Shown one piece after another: positions 16,475 through 23,822 of a stretch of DNA of 64,000 nucleotides. The stretch is taken from the NCBI GenBank assembly GCA_028277985.1, contig JANQFG010000045.1, positions 1-64,000 of the forward strand, in the 5' to 3' direction. Position numbers and translations under genes: made by a program. The notes beneath the pieces were generated by a model. The model made no database searches and was not told the DNA's origin. It saw only the letters and a program-made list of their open reading frames with translations. This DNA is from a bacterium (GTDB lineage: Bacteria; Desulfobacterota; DSWW01). Each line of letters opens with the position of its first letter. Position 1 is the first letter of the stretch.

Positions 16475-17292
16475 AACCCGCGTTCCTGGTCGTCGGGGCG
16501 GCAAAGTCAGGGACCACATCCGCACACCATTACCTGGGAGAGCATCCGGGAATCTTCGTGCCCGCGGTAAAGCAGTTGAATCATCTGGTCGACCACCCGG
16601 CGAAGCGCTCCCCTCTCCAGGGTCCGGACGTGACCTACAAGAGAGCATTGCGCTCCCGGGAGGAATACCTACAACTGTTCAGCGGGGCACCCGAGGGGAG
16701 CGTCATCGGCGACGTCGCCCACATCTACCTCTACGCAGAGGAGTCACCTGCAATCGTTCGAGAGGCCCTTGGGAGTCCCCGAATCATTGCTTTCATCCGG
16801 AACCCCGCGGACAGGGCCTACTCGCAGTTCGCCTTCAACAGGGAATTCGGTATCGAGCCGCTTGCCACCTTCGAAGAGGTCGTGGAAAAGGAGGAGGCGC
16901 GCATCAAGGCGGGCTGGGACCCTGTCTATCATTACGTAAGGCGTGGCTTCTACGGCAGCCAGCTTGCCCGCTACTATCGTCTGTTCCCCGAATCCGGTAT
17001 CCGCGTTTACAAGTTTGAAGACTTCTTCCAGGACACGGTCGAGTCCATGGCCGACCTGTACGGATTCGTGGGGGTGGATCCAACCTTTGTCCCGGATGTG
17101 AGCCGCAAGTTCATGCCCGGGGGAGATCCCAGGACACTCGAATACGTTGCGTCGCCCGCCGAGGGCGTGCCGAAGCCCAAACCGATGGCTTCGGAAACGC
17201 GACGCCGGTTGATGGAGACATACTTCGAAGACATTCTTGAAGCGGAACGCCTGACAGGGCTCGACCTGGCCGACTGGCCGGGGGAAAGGTGA
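16471..17292 (+). CDS. Sulfotransferase (PAPS-dependent, NodH/HS sulfotransferase-like)
   Basis: 273 aa. The N-terminal P-loop-like PAPS 5'-phosphosulfate motif is VVGAAKSGTTSAHHYL (residues 7-22). The 3'-phosphate region is IIAFIRNPADRAYSQFAFN near residue 107, with the expected Arg and Ser. The length fits carbohydrate or lipid sulfotransferases. ATGA overlap with the ACP gene ties it to the cassette. It would sulfate a hydroxyl on a lipid, sugar or ACP-bound product. The end is 4 bases before the ligase GTG. Confidence 0.86.
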   Translation: MKPAFLVVGAAKSGTTSAHHYLGEHPGIFVPAVKQLNHLVDHPAKRSPLQGPDVTYKRALRSREEYLQLFSGAPEGSVIGDVAHIYLYAEESPAIVREALGSPRIIAFIRNPADRAYSQFAFNREFGIEPLATFEEVVEKEEARIKAGWDPVYHYVRRGFYGSQLARYYRLFPESGIRVYKFEDFFQDTVESMADLYGFVGVDPTFVPDVSRKFMPGGDPRTLEYVASPAEGVPKPKPMASETRRRLMETYFEDILEAERLTGLDLADWPGER

Positions 17293-17296
17293 GAAC

Positions 17297-18745
17297 GTGC
17301 GCCCAGGATCGCCCCGTGATCTCGTGCTCCGCAGCGCAAAGACCCGTGGCGAAAGGACGGCCGTGATCTGCCCTGAAGGGAGTTTGAGCTATAGGGAGCT
17401 CGCAGACAGGACGGGAGCGCTTGCCGACGCCTTGAACCGTGCCGGGATCGGCCGCGGAGTGCAGGTAGCCCTTGCGTTGCCCAATTCGACAGCCTACCTG
17501 GTCTGGTACTTCGGTGTGCTGGAAGCCGGATGTATCGTCGTCCCCCTTGCACCGACCACAACCCCCGCAGAAGCGGAAGGGCTGCTCGGCAGCTCGAGGA
17601 TTCGACACCTGGTCGCGCAAGAAGGAGCAACGCTGCCACGCCACCTGGGAATCCCGCGCTCTGAAGGGTTCGAAGCAGTAGAGGGGGCCTGCCTCTGGAA
17701 AGGGGGACATGAGGAGCGGAAGATCGGCACCGATCCGGAAACGCCGGAGGGCATCCTCACCCGGCAGTTTTCATCCGGTTCGACAGGCCGGCCGAAACAG
17801 ATGCTCAAGACCGAAGCGAACATTGCCGACGACTACCGGCATTTTTGTGATACCCTGGGCGTCTCGGACAGTGACTTGTTTCTCGCTGTGGCGCCCCTTC
17901 ACCACTCCTACGGAGCCATGAGCTTTCTGGCCCCCTTCTTCGTAGGAGGGTGCGTATTGGTCCTGCCGCGGTTCTTGCCGGCCCCGGTTCTCGAGGCGGC
18001 AAGGAGGCACCGACCGACCGTGTTCATGGCAACCCCGCCGATGATCGAAGTCCTCGGGTCCTGCGCGCTCGCGCCAGGGGATGAGGATGCGTTCAGAAGT
18101 CTCAGGTTCTGCATCGTTTCCACCGGGCACGTGAGAAAAGCACCCTGCGACGCATTTGAGGATCGGTTCGGCATTCAGGTGCGCGTTCAGTACGGATCCA
18201 CCGAGACCCTGAGCGCCGCCATCGACCTGGACGACGGTTTCGAAGAAGGACGGGTCGGCCGCCCGTACCGAGGGGTGGAAATCGAAATCTTTGATGATGA
18301 CGGCAATCCGTGTCCCAACGGGAAAAAGGGGCGCATCGGAATCCGCAGCCCGGCGGCGAGCGAACGCTATGAAGGAGATCCTGGGAGAACAGCCGAGACG
18401 TTCCGCAATGCCTTCGTGTTTCCAGGGGATACGGGTTACCTGGACGGCATGGGCCGCCTCCACGTCCTGGGGCGTTCCGACATCATCAACATCGGGGGTG
18501 ACAAGGTGGACCGTGCCGAGGTCGAAGGGGTGATCAGGAGACGGCTGCCGGTCAGGGACGTGATCGTGCTCGAAGGAAGGCGCGCAGGGCTGCCGGTCGT
18601 CCACGCCGTGGTGGAGGCCGATCCCGCGCAAGTGACCCGGGCCATGGTCGTGCAGGTCTGCCGGGAGTACCTGTCATCCTACAAGGTCCCTGCCCTTGTG
18701 GACGTTCTCGAACAACTCGAACGGGATCCGACCGGTACACAATAG
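17297..18745 (+). CDS. Adenylate-forming ligase (acyl-CoA/acyl-ACP synthetase type), C-terminus shortened
   Basis: 482 aa, starting at a GTG with AAAGGTGAG ahead. It shows the ANL core motifs: the phosphate loop FSSGSTGRPKQML (about residue 157), YGSTE (about 297), the ribose-binding aspartate in GDTGYLDGMGRL and the hinge GRSDIINIGGDKVDRAEVE. It should activate a carboxylate as acyl-AMP and pass it to the neighbouring ACP. The C-terminal domain ends at ERDPTGTQ, just where the catalytic lysine of the usual PTGK motif would be, and the stop codon lies inside an inverted repeat. Loss of the A10 lysine predicts impaired adenylation, or a role confined to thioester transfer. Confidence 0.85.
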   Translation: MRPGSPRDLVLRSAKTRGERTAVICPEGSLSYRELADRTGALADALNRAGIGRGVQVALALPNSTAYLVWYFGVLEAGCIVVPLAPTTTPAEAEGLLGSSRIRHLVAQEGATLPRHLGIPRSEGFEAVEGACLWKGGHEERKIGTDPETPEGILTRQFSSGSTGRPKQMLKTEANIADDYRHFCDTLGVSDSDLFLAVAPLHHSYGAMSFLAPFFVGGCVLVLPRFLPAPVLEAARRHRPTVFMATPPMIEVLGSCALAPGDEDAFRSLRFCIVSTGHVRKAPCDAFEDRFGIQVRVQYGSTETLSAAIDLDDGFEEGRVGRPYRGVEIEIFDDDGNPCPNGKKGRIGIRSPAASERYEGDPGRTAETFRNAFVFPGDTGYLDGMGRLHVLGRSDIINIGGDKVDRAEVEGVIRRRLPVRDVIVLEGRRAGLPVVHAVVEADPAQVTRAMVVQVCREYLSSYKVPALVDVLEQLERDPTGTQ

Positions 18746-18830
18746 GGGTCAGGTCTTGACACTTGACAGTCCGCTACATTCACCTCCCTGCACAGTATGT
18801 TGGACTGTCAAGTGTCAAGACCTGACCCCT
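18744..18830. repeat. Perfect 29-bp inverted repeat joining two convergent genes (GGGGTCAGG family)
   Basis: Arms 18744-18772 and 18802-18830 are exact reverse complements with a 29-base loop; outer ends read AGGGGTCAGGTC. The left arm contains the last bases of the ligase stop codon, and the right arm encodes the final residues (GSGLDT) and stop of the leftward acyltransferase. It may act as a bidirectional terminator. The GGGGTCAGG ends relate it to the 4293-4381 element. Confidence 0.8.
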
Positions 18831-19644
18831 CCTGCTCCTCCTGCTCCTGATTCGCGAGTTGCTCCAGGCCGGCGATGATCCTCCATCGAACCTGCTCAGG
18901 CGCCTGTTCCGAAAGGTCGCGCTCCAGGTACGAGATCAACGCCTCCAGCACTTCACGATCCGACATCCCGGGCAGGTCTTCAGGCGGTGGGTAGGGAGGG
19001 TGAAAGATCAGCTCGATCGAGTTTCCATCCCTGCAGTAAGCCGTCAGAGGGATGAACCGTAATCCCGCAACGGATCTCATGATCTGAATCGGGGCCGTTG
19101 CGAAGTCGCACGGGATCCCGAACATCGGCAGACGCACGGTCTGCCCCAGGGGAACCCCATCAATGGTATACTTGACGGGCCGGCCTTCCCGGAGAAACCG
19201 CTCGATCTTCACGAGGCTCAAGCCCTTTGCTCGAAGCATGGAGTGGGAAAAGACCTTCCCGTATTGAAAGGTCGCTCGGGTGAAGATGGCCGTTTCGGGG
19301 AGAACCCTCGCGATCCCGTAATTGCGTCCGGAAGCACCCTGGTGCCAGGTAATGAAGACCAGAGGTGTCCCGTCGGCAATCATGGCCTTCACCTCTTTTA
19401 GGCCGCGGTACGAGTAGGTAATGTGGTCGTAGTCTCTCGAGTTGTCGGGAATCCCGGCGGCTTCGGCCGGCCCGATCAGGCGGGTTCCGTGTCGGGTGTG
19501 GGGCACTCTCCTCATTCTTGTCTGAAAGATGAAACAGCGATAGAGATAGGTCCACGGTGGAATCCTGCGCCCGAGCCTCCACCATATCCTGGGGAAGTAC
19601 AGGACGTGCCGCATGCCCGTCATGAAGAGGTTCTTGTTCTTCAT
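18808..19644 (-). CDS. Lipid A/lysophospholipid acyltransferase-like protein
   Basis: 278 aa. The mid-protein segment FITWHQGASGRNYG near residue 96 holds the histidine of an LpxL/HtrB-type acyltransferase active site, and KYTIDGVPLGQTVRLPMFG matches the later part of that family. There is no clear N-terminal membrane helix, only a hydrophobic amphipathic start (MTGMRHVLYFPRIWW). The last residues (after EQEEQEG) come from the inverted repeat and look appended. It converges on the ligase gene and could attach the ACP-carried acyl chain to an acceptor. Function inferred; the active-site match is moderate. Confidence 0.7.
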   Translation of the reverse strand: MKNKNLFMTGMRHVLYFPRIWWRLGRRIPPWTYLYRCFIFQTRMRRVPHTRHGTRLIGPAEAAGIPDNSRDYDHITYSYRGLKEVKAMIADGTPLVFITWHQGASGRNYGIARVLPETAIFTRATFQYGKVFSHSMLRAKGLSLVKIERFLREGRPVKYTIDGVPLGQTVRLPMFGIPCDFATAPIQIMRSVAGLRFIPLTAYCRDGNSIELIFHPPYPPPEDLPGMSDREVLEALISYLERDLSEQAPEQVRWRIIAGLEQLANQEQEEQEGSGLDT

Positions 19645-19700
19645 CGTTATCTCTGAGCAAGCCTGGCTCTGCTTTCAGACGGGCGGACCTTAGCAGGCAA

Positions 19701-19733
19701 CGCAAAAGGGGTCAAGTCTCGATCCCTTTTGCG
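19701..19733. repeat. 10-bp inverted repeat with a GGGGTCAAG core
   Basis: CGCAAAAGGG and CCCTTTTGCG flank GTCAAGTCTCGAT. It sits between the acyltransferase start and methyltransferase copy 2 and looks like a short relative of the GGGGTCAGG elements. It could form a hairpin ahead of the methyltransferase gene. Confidence 0.5.
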
Positions 19734-19816
19734 GGTCGAAGACAGATCCCCCCTGCTGTGCTAAGATCCCCTCTCGAGGCTGACGCGCACACGTTCGAAC
19801 CGACGAGGGTAGAGGC

Positions 19817-20509
19817 ATGGACCTGGGCGGCAACCCTTGTACGCTGACCGATCCGAAGGTCAAGACCGTTCTCGACCGGATCTACCGAGAGGCGAAGGGC
19901 GATAATCCGCGCTCGGGATGGAAGCTGCTCCCCTACCTGGGGCGGAAGCTCCTGGGCCGCAAGCCGTCCTTCACGGAGCGGTACCGTCGAATGTCAAACC
20001 TGAGAGTTCCCCTGTCGGCCGAGCAGGGGGCCTTTGCCTACTTCGTAGCGCGGTCGATCGGAGCGCGTAGAATTGTGGAGTTCGGCACTTCCTTCGGTGC
20101 GTCGGCACTCTATTTCGCCTCTGCAATCCGGGACAACGGCGGAGGCATCGTGATCGGATCCGAAGTCATCGCCTCCAAAGCAGAGAGGGCAAGGGAGAAC
20201 ATCCGTGAAGCCGGCCTCTCCGATTTCGTCGAGATCAGGGTGGGGGATGCGATGGAGACCCTTTCCGATCCGGGCGGTGAGGTGGATCTGCTGCTGATCG
20301 ACGGCTCAAAGGACCTCTATCTGCCCATTCTGAAGATGCTCTCCCCGCGGCTCAGGCAGGGAGGCGTGGTCCTGGCAGACAACGTGCTCACTCCCTCCAT
20401 CAAGAGAACCCTCGCGGACTACGTGGCCTACGTGCAGGACAGCCGAAACGGGTTCGGCTCGGTGACGATTCCTTTTCCGGCCGGGTTCGAGTACTCGGTG
20501 AAAATCTGA
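19817..20509 (+). CDS. Class I SAM-dependent O-methyltransferase, copy 2
   Basis: 230 aa, the same length as copy 1 at 14182. The SAM motif is IVEFGTSFGASALYFASAI, then VDLLLIDGSKDLYLP and ADNVLTP. The last ~95 residues are almost identical to copy 1, whereas the first ~60 differ at many positions (for example GNPCTLTDPKVKTV against SNPYTLKDPKVKAV). It probably uses a similar acceptor. A GAGGGTAGAGG site precedes the ATG. It closes the cassette on the right. Confidence 0.85.
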   Translation: MDLGGNPCTLTDPKVKTVLDRIYREAKGDNPRSGWKLLPYLGRKLLGRKPSFTERYRRMSNLRVPLSAEQGAFAYFVARSIGARRIVEFGTSFGASALYFASAIRDNGGGIVIGSEVIASKAERARENIREAGLSDFVEIRVGDAMETLSDPGGEVDLLLIDGSKDLYLPILKMLSPRLRQGGVVLADNVLTPSIKRTLADYVAYVQDSRNGFGSVTIPFPAGFEYSVKI

Positions 20510-20643
20510 CCCCCCTTCCTCAGCCCGAACATTTCATGAACAATACCGAATATGCCGCGCTTTGACCCCTTCGCGGTGAAGACCACAGCTTCAGGACTCA
20601 AAACGCGACCTCTGCACTAAACTCGACCCGTGAAATATCCGGG

Positions 20644-23562
20644 CTAGCGGCTCCCGAAGAACCACTCCGAGAATGCCTCCAAGGGCTCTGGAACAAGCCC
20701 CTGAAGCTCCTCTTCAAGGCCCTGGAACAGGTCGGTCCCATGCATGTCCGCCCGGTGCGGGATCGCGCGCGAAGCCAGGAACTTCGAAAGAACCAAACCG
20801 GCGAACCCGTCCCTGTCGAGAAAGGCGGACACCGTGAATTCCTGCTGAACAAGTCGCTTGAAGCCCAGGGGAAGCCTCTCGATTCCGTTGTAGAGAGGCA
20901 CACGCGTATCCGAAGCCGTGAGAAAATCATCCCTGATCGATCTGGCGAGCACACGCTCCCCACGGAAGAACCGCAGCGCATCATCCTGGCCCTCCCATCC
21001 CGAATCCACAATTCGGATGAGGGCAAAGAGCCTGCCCAGCCTCGCTTCGTCCTCGACGAACCCGGCGTCCTGCTTGTCGTCGCTTACATCCAGGCGGACA
21101 AAGTCCGTCCCTTCAGAGCAAAGACCTCGCCACTCCCGAGCCTCACCGTGAAGACCCATGCCCACGAGCCTGTCCTCGACCTTTCGCACAAAGGTAGCCG
21201 CCAACGGGTTCACCGGGTCCGCACAACCTCCGGCTCTGTAAAGACGGACCTGGTTCCTGGCGAAGAGAAGGGCCTGGTCGAGTTCGCCGGGTCGGGGCCC
21301 GGGCTGACCGGCCCGGAGCCGCGAGATCTCCTCCATCTGATCGAAGAACGCATCCAGGATTGCCAGAAGGCTCTCCCTCTTCTCCCGAAAGGCCGTTTCC
21401 GGAAAGACACCTTCCAGGGTCGCGCGCAGAAGGGACATGCCGGACAGGAGCTTCGCCAGCGAGCCGCCCTTCCCGTGTGCTCCCGTGCCGGCAGGAGAGA
21501 AGCTCTCGTGCTTGATCCTCGGGACGATTCGGCCTGCCCTCAAGCGTACGGCAGCGGTGAGATGTTCAAGAATCCGAGCCCTCTCTTCATCCCCGGCATG
21601 GGCGAAGCCGGTAGTCCCGCACACATCGAGGTAGTGCAGGTATGCGTCGTCAACCACCGTAAACCGACACCGGCTCTTCAAGAGATCGCAAACCCTTAGA
21701 AAGAATTCCTTACAGGACGAGCGTTCGGAAGAGAACAGATGCTCCGGGGGAGACGCCATGTTGAAGACCCAATGGGTGAATTCGGGGAAATCGGGCACCT
21801 CGAATACCTTCTTTGTCAGGTGGCCCACCCTGCCCTGCCGCGCCAGTTCTGAAAACAGGGGAGTGCCAACGGGAGCAAGGACAAAGGGGTTCGGATCCGG
21901 ATAGAAATGGGCGTAGGACCAGCACAGGTCCTCCAGGGTGATCAGCTTCTCGAACAGGTCCGACCAGAGCGTATCCGGATTCGACAGGATCAGGAAATGC
22001 CGGTTCGAAACCCCGATCTGTTCGAGACGCTTTGCGACCTCCTCTATGTCACCGAGGGTGTAGCCGGCCGGACCGCCTTTGGCCAATCTCGAAAGCTCCC
22101 GGCCGGAGAAATCATCGGTTCCGATCTCAAAGGATCCGATGTGGGTCTTTGCCGCAGAAACGGCATCGAACAACACAGGGTCGAATCGACGTGCGCCGCC
22201 CCCACTGCCGGACAAAAATGAGGGAATGCCCGCCGGGACGGTCTTCAAGCGGAAGGGTGCATCGGAAATGCCGGTGAAGAATCTGCTGGCGCGGGATCGA
22301 GCCAGCAGGAAATCATCATCCGAGAACGAGACCTGAAAGGCCTGTGCCGTCTCTTCCTCCGAAAGGCCCTCCGTCTGCCGGATCTCTTCGATGCGATCAT
22401 GATAGGAGGAAAGAAGGCGGAAGATCGTCTTGCAGCCCATGGCCCGAACATGGGAACCGTGGACCTTTGTGCAGAAAGAACAGTGAAAGGGGCATCCGCG
22501 GGTGGTATGAAGATGGAGCCCGCCGCCGACGTGTCGTTTCTTGATGAAATCGAGGTTCACCTCTTCCTGAAAGGTCTCGTCCAGGCTCTCGGCACGGGCC
22601 GTTCGGTCGAGATTCGAAACGAGGACCGTGTCGCCGAAGCGAAGAAACAGGCCCGCACGGTTCTTGAGCAGGGAAGACTCTGTTCCGGACAGATCCCGGT
22701 CCGAATAAAGGGAGGACAGGCAGGCGAGCACCTCCGCGAACTCCAGGTCCGCCTCTCCCCGGATGAAGATGTTGGCCTCCTCGAGATACACCGGTGCCTT
22801 CTCCGGATAGAGCGTCACCATGGGGCCGCCCAGTGCGATCAAGACCTCCTGGTCCCTCGCCCTGATTTCTTTGAGCAGGCACCTGAGCTCCTCTAGGTAG
22901 AAATCCATGGCGGTAAGGGCAACGCAGAAAGGCCTCTTCTTCAGAATTCGATCGAGTCTCTCCCGATTCTCCTTGATCAAAGGTCCCGGCGAAAGGCCCG
23001 GCGAGACAAAGGGCTCGAGCATTACCGTATCCACCGACAGGTGAAACCCTTTCTTCTGCAGGGCCGGTGCCATGCAAAAGGCTGCAGGCGGGACGGCGCT
23101 GAACCGCCTCTCCCGTTCTTCGAACATGGACCGGCAGTGGATGAACTGCACGCGTTGGTCGTCACGTGGAGAGGGGGTGCATCTGTTCGGTCTCTGTAAC
23201 GTCTTCCCACCGGCTATCTGCACCTCCCTCGACATCATTCGAGAAAGGATCCTCTCCTGGACCACCTGTTCATCCAGGAGAAAAGACCAGGGGATTTCCA
23301 GGTCCACATCGACGGTCCTGTCGTCGACGACCAACCCGGAGAGTGCGCATTTTTCAAGGGGCAGATCTGATACGCGGATCTTCCCCGACATCATTCGGGA
23401 AGGATACCCGGCTGCTGTCGCAGAACAGAGGGCTCTGGCAAGTCTCAGGTAGGAGGCGGTCAGGCTCTGGACTCGCCGGCGACGAGCCTCGACAGAACGG
23501 TTCTCGATGAACCACGTCCCCGGGAATCCCCCCTCCCCTTCACCTGACTGGATGACTTTCAT
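20644..23562 (-). CDS. Large radical SAM protein with N-terminal cobalamin-binding-like domain
   Basis: 972 aa. The middle carries the radical SAM cluster motif RGCPFHCSFCTK (CxxxCxxC) near residue 357. Ahead of it, residues about 190-300 resemble a Rossmann B12-binding domain (FCVALTAMDFYLEELRCLLKEI, then LIALGGPMVTLYPE), though a DxHxxG motif is not seen. After the TIM barrel about 400 residues form an extra C-terminal region without a recognised signature. The ATG at 23562 has no good ribosome site; ATGs near residues 57/58 are alternatives. Such proteins methylate unactivated carbons or rearrange skeletons in natural-product pathways. It faces the cassette, so a joint role is plausible but unproven. 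Confidence 0.8.
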   Translation of the reverse strand: MKVIQSGEGEGGFPGTWFIENRSVEARRRRVQSLTASYLRLARALCSATAAGYPSRMMSGKIRVSDLPLEKCALSGLVVDDRTVDVDLEIPWSFLLDEQVVQERILSRMMSREVQIAGGKTLQRPNRCTPSPRDDQRVQFIHCRSMFEERERRFSAVPPAAFCMAPALQKKGFHLSVDTVMLEPFVSPGLSPGPLIKENRERLDRILKKRPFCVALTAMDFYLEELRCLLKEIRARDQEVLIALGGPMVTLYPEKAPVYLEEANIFIRGEADLEFAEVLACLSSLYSDRDLSGTESSLLKNRAGLFLRFGDTVLVSNLDRTARAESLDETFQEEVNLDFIKKRHVGGGLHLHTTRGCPFHCSFCTKVHGSHVRAMGCKTIFRLLSSYHDRIEEIRQTEGLSEEETAQAFQVSFSDDDFLLARSRASRFFTGISDAPFRLKTVPAGIPSFLSGSGGGARRFDPVLFDAVSAAKTHIGSFEIGTDDFSGRELSRLAKGGPAGYTLGDIEEVAKRLEQIGVSNRHFLILSNPDTLWSDLFEKLITLEDLCWSYAHFYPDPNPFVLAPVGTPLFSELARQGRVGHLTKKVFEVPDFPEFTHWVFNMASPPEHLFSSERSSCKEFFLRVCDLLKSRCRFTVVDDAYLHYLDVCGTTGFAHAGDEERARILEHLTAAVRLRAGRIVPRIKHESFSPAGTGAHGKGGSLAKLLSGMSLLRATLEGVFPETAFREKRESLLAILDAFFDQMEEISRLRAGQPGPRPGELDQALLFARNQVRLYRAGGCADPVNPLAATFVRKVEDRLVGMGLHGEAREWRGLCSEGTDFVRLDVSDDKQDAGFVEDEARLGRLFALIRIVDSGWEGQDDALRFFRGERVLARSIRDDFLTASDTRVPLYNGIERLPLGFKRLVQQEFTVSAFLDRDGFAGLVLSKFLASRAIPHRADMHGTDLFQGLEEELQGLVPEPLEAFSEWFFGSR

Positions 23563-23618
23563 CTACAGACTGAACCCTTTCGGTCTTGCACCTTCTCTTC
23601 CCCGCCGTGGGGCGAGGC

Positions 23619-23680
23619 CTGATCCCTGCCCCCTGATCCCTGACCCCTCAACCCTGTGCCCTTTGCCCTTTCACCCTTCG
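23619..23680. repeat. C-rich CTGATCCCTG / CCCTTTGCCC tract
   Basis: Successive near-copies of CCTGATCCCTG, then CCTGACCCC, CCCTGTGCCC, CCCTTTGCCC and TTTCACCC. The same kind of sequence occurs at 13871, 28276 and 46292, in either orientation, always between transcription units. Confidence 0.5.
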
Positions 23681-23713
23681 CCTTCTTCAGCAGAATATAA
23701 GACCATTTTTTCC

Positions 23714-23742
23714 TTGACAATGCACACCATCCCGACTAGTAG
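23714..23742 (+). promoter_or_regulatory. Possible sigma-70 promoter of the FAD/Fe-S operon
   Basis: Perfect TTGACA at 23714-23719 followed at 17 bases by TAGTAG (a poor -10, 3 of 6). It lies about 80 bases ahead of the first FAD-oxidase gene. Confidence 0.45.
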
Positions 23743-23822
23743 AAAAGCATTGTGCGCCGTGTCATTTTGCCGAACCGGAAGCTCAGGCCGACACCCCTTT
23801 AAGAGATGAGGAGGCGGACGAA

